This document shows positions 42,199 to 53,547 of a DNA stretch of 64,000 nucleotides, piece after piece (the first letter of the stretch is position 1; every line of letters starts with the position of its first letter). Origin of the DNA: Artemisia argyi. Lineage: Eukaryota > Streptophyta > Magnoliopsida > Asterales > Asteraceae. The stretch is from positions 271,797,913 to 271,861,912 of the forward strand of contig CM060709.1 of assembly GCA_030686995.1 (NCBI GenBank). Direction: 5' to 3'. A program made the position numbers and the translations under genes. The notes below the pieces were generated by a model. It ran no database searches and was not told where the DNA came from. It worked only from the letters and a program-made list of their open reading frames with translations.

Positions 42199-43459
42199 TG
42201 TAACTGCACAATCACAACCACAAAAATATACATAGAGAGAGGTAGTGTTAGGTGTGAGTAACAACATGAAATTAAGACATACAAGTGCTTTATCCAAAGC
42301 AGATGGACATATAGATCATGACGATGTAGTGGTCAAAAGATATGGTCCACTCAAGTGTTAACGGATGTTAACTCATCCATGAGAAGACAAGACTCAGTGA
42401 CCAAGCCACAATAATCATAGTGCAAACAGACAAAACACATAGTGGACAAAATGCAATGCACAACCACAAAGTTCAAACCGCAATCATTCACCATGTAAAA
42501 TGCAAGGACTATTTTAATAAGTTATTCAAAATGCGGTTAGACAAACCGCAGATACAACTTGCAGGAAAATAATATTCAAATTAATCAAACCGCAGGAATA
42601 TAATATAGAAAAATAATTAACCCGCAATGAGGCTCAAACCAGACAAAACGCAATGCATAAAAGGTCCTCTAACTTATATGAATCAAATAGCAAATAGCAA
42701 ATAAGACCCTATAACAGCACATAACAGACACATATGACCTGTTTTAATTAATGAGATGTAGATGCCTGTTTGATGACATAAATTTTGAGAATTACTCTCC
42801 CCCTTAATCAATGACCTGTTTTTTATTTAAAGAGTTGTAGTCGTTGATTGAGTATATATAAAAAAAATTATGAAAGCTCAAGACCAATTGATTTTACAAT
42901 AACATTAAAACACCATGGGAAACACAAATACTTCCCAGAAGAATTATAGACAGAAAAGTATTTGGATACAAAGAAGACTTCTCTCCTTATACTATAAATA
43001 ATGCAATTAAACGTACATTAGATCGGAGGTGCACAGATGTAAAGTAATCCATGCCCGTGGAGAATTAATCACCCGTTGTTAGGAATAACTGTCTTTTTGG
43101 CGACATGCTTTCCTCATTTTGAAGAGCGGGTTACAGTCTGAAATAACTGCAAGCCATTTAGGCATGGTTTGAAAACCTTTTGAACTTTTGCTCGAACTTC
43201 ATTTAAAGACACGTGTCATTATCGAATGACATTTCTAAGACCATATATGTTATCGATACAAGAAGACATGCCTTGAAAACAAACTATTTTTGCTATTTGC
43301 TATTTTACTTATTTTTATGGTTTTTGTTGGTTTTTGAAGATTAAAAAATTATTAAATTATCTATATGGTATGAAGTATGTACAAAGAATACATGAAGAAT
43401 GACCACCGATATTCTTCCTTTTATAGAGTGTTGTTGCACGAGTCCTGAGCTGATGTATT
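42199..43459 (-). promoter_or_regulatory. Upstream region of E ORF2 with AACCGCA boxes
   Basis: Five AACCGCA/TGCGGTT-type boxes lie at 42474-42627, one pair forming GCGGTT...AACCGC. On the minus strand CTCTATAAAAGG near 43425 is a good TATA box, and TTAAGGGGGAGAG near 42800 is a polypurine tract like those after pol in C. No gene is visible in the 1.26 kb. I infer a regulated leader for ORF2, with low confidence in exact sites. Confidence 0.4.
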
Positions 43460-44799
43460 TAGGAGTCATTACACATGTACATCAATGTTGAGTTTCCTGA
43501 ACCCTTAAATTAGGATATTTTACTTCTTTTAGCCGCCAAACTCTGAGTCTTTCCTTGAAAGGAATAACCGATGTACCTACACTAAAGTAAGGATGACCTG
43601 CACTAACATGACGAGTTTGTTTTCATTTATATGGGTTAGTGATATAAGCATCCAAACCATTTGGGGTTTCACTGTCAACCTTGGTTTTGCAATTAGTGAA
43701 CAGCAAACTAGTTGGGATCTATCTAAGGCCAACAAGCTTAAAATTTTGACCCATTGGTATCCACCAAAGACAAGATCTAGAAGGGTTTAGTTTCTCATGG
43801 ACAATGGAAGACTTATTGAGAGAATACCTTCGTCCTACAACAATCTGCCTACTAGGGTTCTGAGTGTAGCTATTTGGTCATACGGGCTAGTTATAATTTT
43901 TAGTCTTAGGGGATTGAGCATTAACACTAGCATTCACTTCCTTTTCATTATCCATAGAAGATCGAGCCTTAGTACGAGCATTCATTATTTTTTCATTAGG
44001 TCTAGACGGTGAAGAAACTGATTTTGACAAAACTTGCTTCACATCAACTTGGGGGGCAAACCATCATTTTGAAGATTTTGGTCATTCTGATCTAAACCCA
44101 GTCGGATGTCTAACAACTGATTGGTTTCTAACAGGTTGTAAAGTTGGTTTTCCCAAGGTTGATGGTTTTGCAAACTTAGTGTTCACACTATTTCCTGTTA
44201 ATTTTCTTAGCTCATTCTCTAAGGCTGTAATCGTGAAACCTTTTTCTTGAAGTTGAGCCTTGAATTCCTCAATTTTTAGTAATCAAAGAGTTTGTCTGCT
44301 TTATAGCCTTAGTTTTCGTATCTTCAATTGACTCACACATGTCTTTGCAATGAATTTTCAAAGTGTCATTTTCTTTAAGTAATTCAGCCACTTTAGATTC
44401 CAATATAATGTTTCTTGTTTCAGTTGCATTACTGTTATATTTAGCCTTGACTACATTCTCTTGCATCTCGGTAATTTGTTTTTCAGGTTGTTGATCATTA
44501 AGTTTTTGGCTTCTAGCTGAGCTTTCAAATCGTTTATCATAAAAAATACATGGCTTTCAGGAAATTCCAGATTTTTACCTGGTTGGTTAGTTTGAATACT
44601 TTCTTCCTTTTGTTGCACTGAGATTCAAGAGAAATACTATGTTTTTCAAGTCATAAATATCTCTTGAAATTTCATTATAAACTTCTTTTTCAACCATATC
44701 ATTTGATTTGAAAACCTCAGCCGTAAACACAGAACTTGAAGCATCATCATGTTCAGCATCCTGATCAATTTCTCTGAGAGGATCTAAAATACACGCCTT
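43460..44799 (-). pseudogene. gag: Gag remnant of element E
   Basis: On the minus strand, pieces in several frames include FKSNDMVEKEVYNEISRDIY, a coiled coil with AQLQEKGFTITALENELRKL, KPTLQPVRNQSVVRHPTGFR and CLWWIPMGQNFKLVGL. The region then runs into TPKYISSGLVQ, a linker segment that normally precedes RT. This matches C-terminal gag and linker parts of copia polyproteins; protease, integrase and RT are missing. It is cut at 44800 by the LTR of element D. Confidence 0.6.
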
Positions 44800-44800
44800 G

Positions 44801-45250
44801 TGTTAGATTGATACTTTGAGTAAGCAGAATTTACTAGTTAACACTTAGAAGATGTTGTAAGTAATGTATGATTGTATGTATGAACAATGAAAATAAACAG
44901 CTTCAATGTTATTAAGAATAATACGAGTGATGTTGTTATCACTAGGGTTACACCTTGAAGCTTTCACAAAAGATACGTATGTAATTCTAAACCTAGGACC
45001 TCCTTTTATAGCACAATGAGTCCTTTACAAGATAAGTATAATCTACTAAATATTCGTATATTACTAACAAAATAGGATATTTACTAAATCCTTTCTATAC
45101 TTATCATATTACACGGTTACAAAACAGTTGTCATAACATAAGCATTACAAACTATTTGTGCTAGCAGTACTAACTCAGTTAGTACTGCTAGTGTAATCTT
45201 TAGCAGTTCCTTTTGTAAGCCTAGCAGTTTCAACTGTTGGTTTAATCCCA
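44801..45250 (-). repeat. 3' LTR of element D
   Basis: On the minus strand it runs TGGGATTAAACC (45250) to AATCTAACA (44801), 450 bp, after a polypurine tract. It contains GCTATAAAAGGAGG (TATA, about 45018-45010), AACTGCTAGGC and AACTGCTAAAG repeats, and a 31-bp palindrome at 45161-45191 with 15-base arms (CTAGCAGTACTAACT) around one central base. No matching 5' LTR is seen in the window. Confidence 0.7.
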
Positions 45251-45266
45251 ATAATTCTCCCCTTAA
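45251..45266 (-). other. Polypurine tract of element D
   Basis: On the minus strand TTAAGGGGAGAATTAT abuts the TGGG start of the LTR at 45250. Confidence 0.65.
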
Positions 45267-45344
45267 CTTATGATTTCTCTGCAAATTACTAAGTTTTCTT
45301 CACTTAAACTTATCTTTTGATAATGGGGGGATTCTTCCAAACAC

Positions 45345-46128
45345 TTATCTTCTTCTGTTTGATTTTTTCATTTCCCTTTCAAACTGAGCATAGATTCTTT
45401 GGAGTAAATCTATGACCATTTCTGAATGTTCTTCAACTTGAATCTTCAAAGATACCATCACTGCAAGTAGTCCAGCTTCCAAAGGATATTCCAACTCTGC
45501 CAACATGAATATTTCCACTCCACCTTTTGTTGACAAATGATGGACATTGTAGTAATCATAAAATCTCCAAGTAGCAGAAAGATCATGGCATGGAAATATC
45601 CAATTACATTTGAAGGGTCTGGTTCATACAATCTCTTTAATTCTACCCAAAGCTCTTGTTCTTTGACATCAGACTTCTTATTTGACTTGAGCTTCTCTTG
45701 AACCAATCTCCTAATGTATCTGGATCTTCTATATCATTTGCTCTGATTAATTGTTCAAAGTTCTTGTATACAACATAACTTCTACCCATTCTAATCACCT
45801 TTCAAGCCTTTCCAAATTTGTCTTTGTAAATTTCCCAATCTACTATTGGATGTCTAGCCTAGATTGGATCAACATAGAGAGTATCTGGAACAAGAACCAT
45901 CATCAGATCATGAGAAGAACCTTCTTCATTATCATCTTCTTTCTCTGTAGGCTTTTCTTCGGCAGTTTTGAGTCTCTTTGGTGATCTTTCAACATCTTCA
46001 TCTTCAATAGAAACAAACTGTTGATTCTTTCTGAAAGCTGTGTAATACAAACTCTCAATTTCTTCATGACATTTGCCTTTGAGCTGACTTAACTTCCAAT
46101 TATCTTGGTGAGTCAAGTAGTCATTCAT
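45345..46128 (-). pseudogene. C-terminal part of ORF2, element D
   Basis: On the minus strand, in changing frames: WKLSQLKGKCHEEIESLYYT, an acidic EDVERSPKRLKTAEEKPTEK segment, PIVDWEIYKDKFGKA, RMGRSYVVYKNFEQLIRAND, ELWVELKRLYEPDPSNVIGY and finally GGVEIFMLAELEYPLEAGLL, ending at 45345. The same C-terminal block ends ORF2 of element C. Only the last 260 codons or so remain. It sits directly before the LTR, as in C. Confidence 0.65.
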
Positions 46129-46139
46129 TCCTTTGCTTG

Positions 46140-46590
46140 ATTAGCAAATGGATTGTTGAATTCTTCTAACTCTTCATTGTTATACATTGGTGTTTGTTCA
46201 TCTTGAGATTATTGATTCTGCTTTCGTACAACATTTTGTAGTAGAATGATTTCAATGACTAGCATTTGTATAGTTGATGTAGATGAGTTTGTTGTAGTTG
46301 GTGCTTCTTCTTCGACGGTTGTTGATGCATCTTGCGGAACGATGTCTTCATGCATTTTTTGAATTTCCACCTTGATATTCATCAAACATTAACTCAAAGA
46401 AGTTTTCTAGTTCTTGATCTTTAGGCTTGTCACAATTTGTTGTTTGAGCTTCTTTAGGTACGAGTCCTGAACTGATGTATCTAAAAGTCTTAGTGTTAAG
46501 CTGGGGTCCTAATCTGTTGTAATTAGATGCCATCGGGTTAAGCACGGGTTCTAGAGCGAGTCTCTCAGAAGCCATTGTCATGGTTGACAT
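46140..46590 (-). pseudogene. Copia linker remnant of element D (pol deleted)
   Basis: On the minus strand ASERLALEPVLNPMASNYNR, FRYISSGLVPKEAQT and LENFFELMFDEYQGGNSK correspond to the variable linker between integrase and RT in copia polyproteins. A frameshift leads to EQTPMYNNEELEEFNNPF, which joins ORF2-type sequence directly. Protease, integrase and RT are absent on either side, so D is a pol-less deletion derivative. Confidence 0.6.
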
Positions 46591-46663
46591 ATCAGTTGAG
46601 AAGATCCATATGTAAATCTGTTAAATATGCACATGAAGAGATAGACGACAACACATTTGATTT

Positions 46664-49373
46664 TTACTTGTATCCCCACATAAGAATGGGTTCTAAGTTG
46701 TTAGTTGTAAGAACAGTATCATCTAATAGATCTTCAAATGATATCTCTTCATCCCAGACACATTGATGTTCATTGGATGTACAAGATGTGCAACAGTTAT
46801 GATGTTTCTGTTGTAATTCTCGTAGTGAAACCTTTTTTGGAGCATATTTGTGTTTCAGTTTCTGAGATGTCCTAGACTTATGCCATTTAGGCAAAAAGTT
46901 GAGCTTGCTTATGTTTCTGTCCGAATTTTTTTTAATTTTTGAGCACAGAGTTGCAATCATCTATCATCAATTCAGCAAGCTGAGCTCGAAGAATTGTATT
47001 TTCATTTTGAAGTTTTTGTGATTTTCTTAAATGTGTCTTTTGTTCAAATTCAAGCTCTTTATGTTTTTGAAATAGACTGGAATTTAGATGATAGCACTCA
47101 TTTTCTTTTAATACAAAGTAATTTTCAAATTCAGCATTTTGTTTGTCTAGCAGATTTTGATAGTACTCAACATATGTAAGAGCGTACTGATGTACAACAG
47201 TCAATATAACATCATTGGATAGGATGTTTATCAGAAAATCATAAATGAGATTTTCGTTGTTCTGAGATTGACATGTGATACAAGTTTTTGAAGATTGTTT
47301 GAGTCTATAAGAAATTGACTTTTTGAATTCAGCAAGATCATTTCTTAATTTGACATTATCCTTTTCAAAATTAATAGAGAGTAACGTCTGATTAGAGAGT
47401 TGAGTATTAAATTTAGAAATCTCTTCAATTGCCCATTTTAAAGTTCATTTGTGAAGAACTCTATTTTGAGAGAAATAGTCATTCTAAAAATTTTCAAATA
47501 ATGTAAAGAATTTCTTTGGCCTTATGTCTCTCAATCTCATTAGTTAATTTGACATCCACATTTATTAACTCGCGATTGTTCAATTTAACTTTCTCAATCT
47601 CTAAACTACATGTTTGAAGTAATGATTCAAAGTAAGCACGAGTTTGCTCATCATTCACTACATTACGGGTTTCTGAGATTCCATTCGAATCCACATCTGG
47701 AGTGCTAGAACTAATATTGCTATCAGTCACCTCCTCCACATATGTGTTCATAACGGATTCTGTAGTCCCAAAATGAGGTGTCTCATGAGTATACATATCA
47801 TATATATCATTATCATAACATGTGGTATAGTTACGTACCTCTGAAAGTCCATCTGAGTCATAGACGTGAGATCTGACTGCCTCATTGTCACTTGACGAAA
47901 CTTGAAGGTTTGCCATGAAGATGCAGTTTGCATTAACTTCTTCTGTATCCTTTTCATAGTCAGCTAGCGTCAAATAATCATGTTCTTCAGCAGTGATTTG
48001 TATCTCGGCTTCTTCTTTCTGAGCCGATAGCAAAGCTTCCTAGAAGTATCTAGGATCCTTTTTTATTGTTCCAATAGTGCAATTCCTAGCATAATGTCCG
48101 ATACCCTTACAGTTATAATATCGAATATAATTTCCCTGATTAGCATTTCCCATATTCCCAACTACGTGAGCTGCAATATTCCCATTCTGATTTCCCATAT
48201 TCTAATTCCTCTGATTCCCAACATACTGAACCGCATTATATTTTTCCTTGGATTTCCCATCTGCATACCCTGAGCATATCCTTGTTGATTACCATTAATT
48301 GCAACCAAGAGTCATTCTTGACCCATATTCATACCCGGTTGTGCAATTTGCATGTTACGAGTATTTGATGATATCCATTGGTTGTTGTTAGTTGGTTTGT
48401 TGTACCGAACGTTGAATGCTTTGAATAGCATGGCAAAAGCTCTTGTCAAGGCCTTTGTGCCTTCATCACAATTAAGTGTTGTGTTGTCTGCAACTTGGTA
48501 ATGTTGTATCGGTTGGTTGTTGTGGAGTGAGTTGTGGAATGTGTTTTCGAGGAATTCTTTGTTGCATGAATTTGTTATTGGAAGACGAAGGTTGATGTGT
48601 GTTATAAGTAGGTGTGGGTGTTGGCGTATTAGCAATCAATGCTAGTGGATCGTGATTCTTCAACATCTTCTCTTTCTTTACTTCATTTGCTTCAGCTTGG
48701 TTTTGCTTTAAAAAATCATAAAGTTGATTAAAGTTCACAGCGTGCAAGTCCTTGGTTTGATTAACTATTGTGACTTATCGTCCCGATTCTTCTTGAAGGT
48801 TGTTAAGGAACTTGATGTTGCTAACTATCACTGAAGGAGTCAACTTGTTTCTTGTAAGTTCACTCATAAGAGTACAGTAACGTTGATAGTAAGATTCAAT
48901 GGTCTCTCCAGGTGTTGATGTGAATTTCTCAAACTCTGTCAACAACTTATTCTCCATGTCTTGCTTACCAATTTCAGTTCCATGACATAATCTTCTAACT
49001 CTTTCCCACATTGCATTAGCACTTTCATAGCTATCTACCGCAACAAATATCTCTTGTGACAATCCTAGTTGGATTAAGTGCATAGCAAGATCATCAACTT
49101 AAATTTGAAGTTTGTCATCCTCACTGTGTTCTCTGCTTCTGTTTGATCACGAAGGTGAGGTAAAACTGGTGGTGTAAGGTTAGGATCTCCTAGATCTTGG
49201 ATTTTTCGAGGATTAAAAGGTCTTTCCATAATGGATTTAATCGTGAGTTTTCCATCACACTTGGTTTTTAGATAACGAAGCATTTGACTTTGCCATTCAT
49301 GATACCTACCTTTCTCAAGCATAGGAGAACAGTTTTCATTACCCGCTGCGTAAATATCTTGTTGAGTTGACAT
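46664..49373 (-). pseudogene. gag: Gag of element D
   Basis: It starts at ATG 49373: MSTQQDIYAAGNENCSPMLE, then KGRYHEWQSQMLRYLKTKCD, MWERVRRLCHGTEIGKQDME and FTSTPGETIESYYQRYCTLM, a UBN2-type copia gag. After stops and frameshifts come Asn/Gln-rich repeats (48650-48170), a degraded zinc-knuckle position near 48110, an acidic region (LTLADYEKDTEEVNANCIFM) and coiled-coil segments (QKHKELEFEQKTHLRKSQKL). The gag reading ends near 46664. No primer site or 5' LTR is seen upstream. Confidence 0.75.
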
Positions 49374-49950
49374 TGTGTAGGTTGATTTTGGATTGATGAT
49401 ATGTTATCGGTTTTACAAAAATTTCTCGAAGGATAACGGTTCTCGAAAACTTTTACTCAATTTTAAGTTGGTTAAAGTTTCTTAGAATGTGTTTAAGTTT
49501 ATTCGAAATTTTTGTTTTTAGGTTGTTAGGTTTCTTTTCCAAAAAAGTCCAATAATTACTCGAAATCCCAATAGTTCTCAAAGTGCAAAGTTCTCGAAGA
49601 GTGAATTTCTTGAAACTTTCTAAGTTAATAGAACGGTATCTAATGATGGTGAAAAGTTCTCGAAACTCTAATTGTAAAGCCCTAAATTTCGGATTCCATT
49701 TTCGTAACTAATTTGAACTTTAACTTAAGCTTGATATAAATTTTAAAACAAGCCTAAACTATATGATATGCAAAATAAATGCATTTAATTATATTAACCT
49801 ATGATACTTAACTAAATAAATATTTGCTACACAAATCAAACTTTCTAAAATCACTAGGTCCATCACACGTTTGCTAACTTTATAATATCCGAATTATAGG
49901 CATTCAATATCTCAAATTCAGTTCAATCATAACACATAACCAACCCCATT
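49374..49950 (-). other. Upstream region of gag D with TTCGAGAAC repeats
   Basis: No gene is seen. The motif TTCGAGAA (plus strand TTCTCGAA) occurs about four times between 49420 and 49670 with looser copies between. This could be a leader or the remains of an LTR, but no TG...CA boundary or primer site was found. Confidence 0.35.
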
Positions 49951-50290
49951 AAGGGGACTGGCAATGCATGCGTTTTGGCATGCGGTTTCAACAATGCCGA
50001 TCGGCATGCCCAAAACCAGTTAAGCGGCATCAACATTTCGGCAAGACAATCGGTATTCATTCCCGAATCGGCATGGCAAATGAGTTTCAAAAATTGGAAC
50101 GTTGGCCATTAATGTTATTTGTATTCTCCAAAATAAATCATGGTGCATCACCATTGCCACTAAAAAAATAAGGAGAGGCATGGTATAGTAAATTATGAAA
50201 TGTGTTAGCCACATTTGATTGGTTAAAATTTTTTAAAAATGAATCATTATGCATCATCATTGTCGCCCCGAGCAAATCAAACACAATAAT
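49950..50290. mobile_element. Possible MITE or MITE-derived repeat
   Basis: GGGGACTGGCAATGCATGC near 49955 is roughly inverted relative to GCATCACCATTGCCAC (ending near 50160) and to GCATCATCATTGTCGCCCC (ending near 50268). The last two are degenerate direct copies, as if one end was duplicated. No coding capacity. A clean target duplication was not found, so this is tentative. Confidence 0.3.
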
Positions 50291-50919
50291 ATGACATAAA
50301 AACCTTCCATATGTGGAGACACGCTCCACCCTAAACTTTAGTCATAAAAATGTTATTTTCTGCCTCTCTCCTTGATACGAAACAACAAACGCACACACAA
50401 ACATACGACATATTTACAAAACACTTTTAAGCAAAACCCTAAAACCTGTAATCAAAAGTATTGTCGGCTGCTACACTTCTTTTCATCCATTTCTGTACGA
50501 TCAAAGAGGGTGCAAGAAGGCTCGTTGGTGGCTGATTCTTGTGGGTATACGATCTTGATTGAGTTGCATGTTCAAAGGTGCTTGACGTGGGTTTATATAT
50601 TTTTGTCAAGGGTGTTGCTGTCTCGGAGAGGGGGTGATTCGTGGTACTGAGTTTCTTGTTTTCTTTCGTGTGTCACGCTACAAGGGTAACCCTCTTCGAC
50701 CTTGTTCAATTTCCGTTTGATGTTTTCTTTTTTTTTTTCAGTCGTGAATCATGCCTCCTTGATCAGTTTTGTTTAAAGTTTTAATCGGAAAATAAGGGCA
50801 TAAAATCATGATATCGTCACATAAAATAACGAGAACACAACCATATTCATGCGACTACAAAACATGCGTGTGGGTTTCGACTTGCGAGATAATTTGGCTC
50901 GGCAAAACTGTTTTAAAAC

Positions 50920-51000
50920 TTAACATGAATGCAAGCTTTCGGTCTTGTTTTCGACCATAAAATACCATGAATGCAAGCTTTCGGTCTTGTTTTCGATTCG
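50920..51000. repeat. Short tandem duplication (about 41-bp period)
   Basis: ATGAATGCAAGCTTTCGGTC followed by TTGTTTTCGA occurs twice, starting near 50928 and 50969. The rest of 50291-51187 shows no supportable gene. Confidence 0.75.
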
Positions 51001-51187
51001 CTAATATAAATTATAAAGGTGTGTGATTCAGTGGGTGTCGAACATGGGACTGTTTTTGTATTCTAATTGTGTTGCGTGAGTGTAGAATGTATAAGCAGTG
51101 AAAAAAAGAAAAAGAAAAGACTAAATATCTGAATATTAAACTTAAAGAAATAAAAGGGACATTGCATGCATAATACATCAGGTAATA

Positions 51188-51222
51188 CTAGTAGGTACCC
51201 GCGCGTTGCGGCGGCGGGTACC
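51188..51222 (-). other. Helitron 3' terminus (hairpin and CTAG)
   Basis: On the minus strand GGTACCCGC and GCGGGTACC form a 9-bp stem with an 11-base GC-rich loop; two bases later comes CTAG, the CTRR end of Helitrons, and the next base is T, the expected host base. This is the transposition terminator of rolling-circle elements. Confidence 0.9.
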
Positions 51223-51420
51223 CTAAAAAATTGTTATCGGCACCAAATAATTATAAACGTGTATCAATAGCTTCACGATATATTTGAAAGTGTAACGATG
51301 GAATAAACTACAATTATTGGTGAGCCTATAATTAAATGCATATGCTAAATTGTGTTCCAAAATATATAGCTAAAATATTGAAATCCAATACACATGTGTA
51401 TTCTACTCTTCACACAGGAC

Positions 51421-52018
51421 TTATCGGTACACAACGTTTGATGTATACACTCCGTCTTCATCGAACTTTTTGGCAGGCTTTACTAACACCTTTGTGTTTT
51501 CACGTGAGATCCCTCTCGACAAAGCCACATAAAGCTGACCATGAGAGAATACTGAATCTGTGAGATACACCGACATTTGGAATAGTTTGTCTTTGCGCCT
51601 TATTTATAGTCATGGCAAAGCAAAGGCGGACAGGAAACTGATTTCTTTTCAACTTAAACGGGAACATGTCACTTTAAGACGGACATAACGGAATTCTAGG
51701 TACGTACACTCTCTTTTCAGCATGTTGGTCAACAGCTATTTCTGCGTCAATCATGTTTGGCTCTAAAGATTTGCATATCAATCTTGTCCCATTGCATAAC
51801 CCATCTCAGGGATCTAAATTCCGTAAAAGTATAATCGGGCACCCAACCTTGAGCCGAAGATAATGAGGGGGGCAAACCACCAACAGTTAGCGAGTTTAGG
51901 AATTCGACCGGATAACAGTTATTTGTGTCGTCTTCTGCTGTGTCAAAACTGTAGCAGATTCTTTCGGCTCCGGGAAAACGTTCTATTAACTTATCGTTAA
52001 TTACATCAACGTTCTCTC

Positions 52019-52049
<31 letters not shown>

Positions 52050-52054
52050 TTTTT
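51421..52054 (-). pseudogene. Helitron helicase, C-terminal part
   Basis: On the minus strand: ENVDVINDKLIERFPGAERI, DDTNNCYPVEFLNSLTVGGL, and after stops and frame changes LYVALSRGISRENTKVLV, helicase motif VI of PIF1-type enzymes. It ends NVVYR at a stop at 51423-51421. The start of this segment is scrambled by an A-rich run (52018-52055), which replaces conserved residues and shifts the frame. Frame changes also occur around 51740-51600. Confidence 0.8.
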
Positions 52055-52055
52055 T
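52018..52055. repeat. Long T run within the helicase gene
   Basis: The run is nearly pure T on the plus strand, interrupted once by C, and reads as a Lys/Arg run in the helicase frame. It looks like homopolymer expansion in a formerly coding stretch. Confidence 0.9.
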
Positions 52056-53547
52056 AAATCGCCCTAGAGATGATATCATCCGAAGAACCCCCGTTGATTC
52101 GCAAAGATTGAAACACTGCGTCGATCAAAGCGTCTTTTGATGCATTTTCATTTGTGTAGGGTTTGACCATGTCATCCGGTATTCGAATATACTTTCCATC
52201 CAACGTTTCCTCGTCTCCGTTGCCGACCCGTAGTAGGAAATCCGAAAACCACGGATCTGTTAAAGCTCTCATATTTAAAGTCAGCGAGATCTTTATAATC
52301 AAACACCAAAGAGGCGACATACGTAAGCTCGAGTCAACGATCTGTGCGCGAGTGCCACGTCTCGTTACCGGAAACACCTATCTAAAATCGCCTCCAAGAA
52401 CCATTATCTTACCACCGAATGGTAGTTGAGCCCCCGTGATGTCTTGCATGGTTCGGTCTACCGCCTCTACTGCTTGCCTTTTGGCCATCAATGCTTCGTC
52501 CCATATTATTAATTTCGCACAATGAAGAAGTTGTGCGGTCCCGCTTTGTTTTTTAATGTTGCAAACAGAGTTGTTATCAAGATTTAGGGGAATTTTGAAC
52601 CGTGAATGAGCGGTTCTCCCTCCAGGCATGTTATTAGCCGCAGCATCGGACGACGCGGTCGCGACTGCCAGGTGACCACGCGATCGAACCTCGGCAAGCA
52701 AGGCCTTGTAACGATACGTCTTTCAAGTTCCTCCCGGTCCATTTATAAAGAACACATCGGGTATATTATCATCCACATGCCGCATAATCTCATTATATGC
52801 GGTCTGTTGGTCAGGGTTTAAAGTCTCGCGGGCACGGAGGTGTTCTTTTTCCACAACAATGGAGTACTCCTCTTGCACTTCTCGAAAACATCCAGATTGC
52901 ATGCTGGGATCGGTGTTTAGATCAGGAAGATCAAATTCATCAACACTCTTACCCATAGATTGCATATAAACATTGATGTCTTTGAGGACCATATTGCGCA
53001 CAAGATTTTCATTTTGATATTGACACTTAAAATCTGCGGAAAGCGAGTCATAATAGTCATTCAATAACTTACGAACATCTCCCGGCTCACAAAAAATCAG
53101 TAGAGTTGCGAATAGCCTCCGGAGAGCAGGTGGAAACTCTTTTAATGAGGCCTCAGCCATTGTTTCTGTTAACAGGTTGTCAGACTGTATTAACCCTCTT
53201 TCAAGAGCAGCTCTTCGAAATGTCGTGTGCAGTACCCCATAGTATCTGTAGAGATCATCCCAACCTGTAGGCCCAGGAACATGTGTAAGAAGTACACGAA
53301 GGTAGAACCGCTCTCCTACAACGTGGTTAGCGGCAACCAATCGCCCTCTCATTGATCCTTTTTTTCGATCATTCCATTTCCGTGAACTGGCATTCCATGT
53401 GAAATGCTTTGGAAAATCTCGGTACAGATATTTCCTCGCACTCACGTCCGTTTTGTTCTTTTCGAAAAAGGCTGTCAACATTGATCTTTTATCTCTCTCC
53501 CTATCGACGATATATGTCATCGACTCATCATCTCTAAACCTAACCAT
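52054..53547 (-). pseudogene. Helitron PIF1-type helicase, N-terminal part
   Basis: On the minus strand one frame gives a linker (LLTHVPGPTGWDDLYRYYGV, then FPPALRRLFATLLIFCEPGD), then DQQTAYNEIMRHVDDNIPDV and the Walker A loop FFINGPGGT. A TGA at about 52722-52720 falls inside the loop, directly before the conserved Lys-Thr. Then come SDAAANNMPGGRTAHSRF, Walker B LIIWDEALM, motif III VLGGDFR with a stop right after it (about 52376), and HVDVIN-type sequence further on. The helicase unwinds donor DNA during rolling-circle transposition. Two nonsense changes make this copy inactive. Confidence 0.92.

Noticed and set aside
50372..50650. 92-codon plus-strand ORF
   Set aside because: No conserved motif or neighbour; reads like chance in AT-rich sequence.
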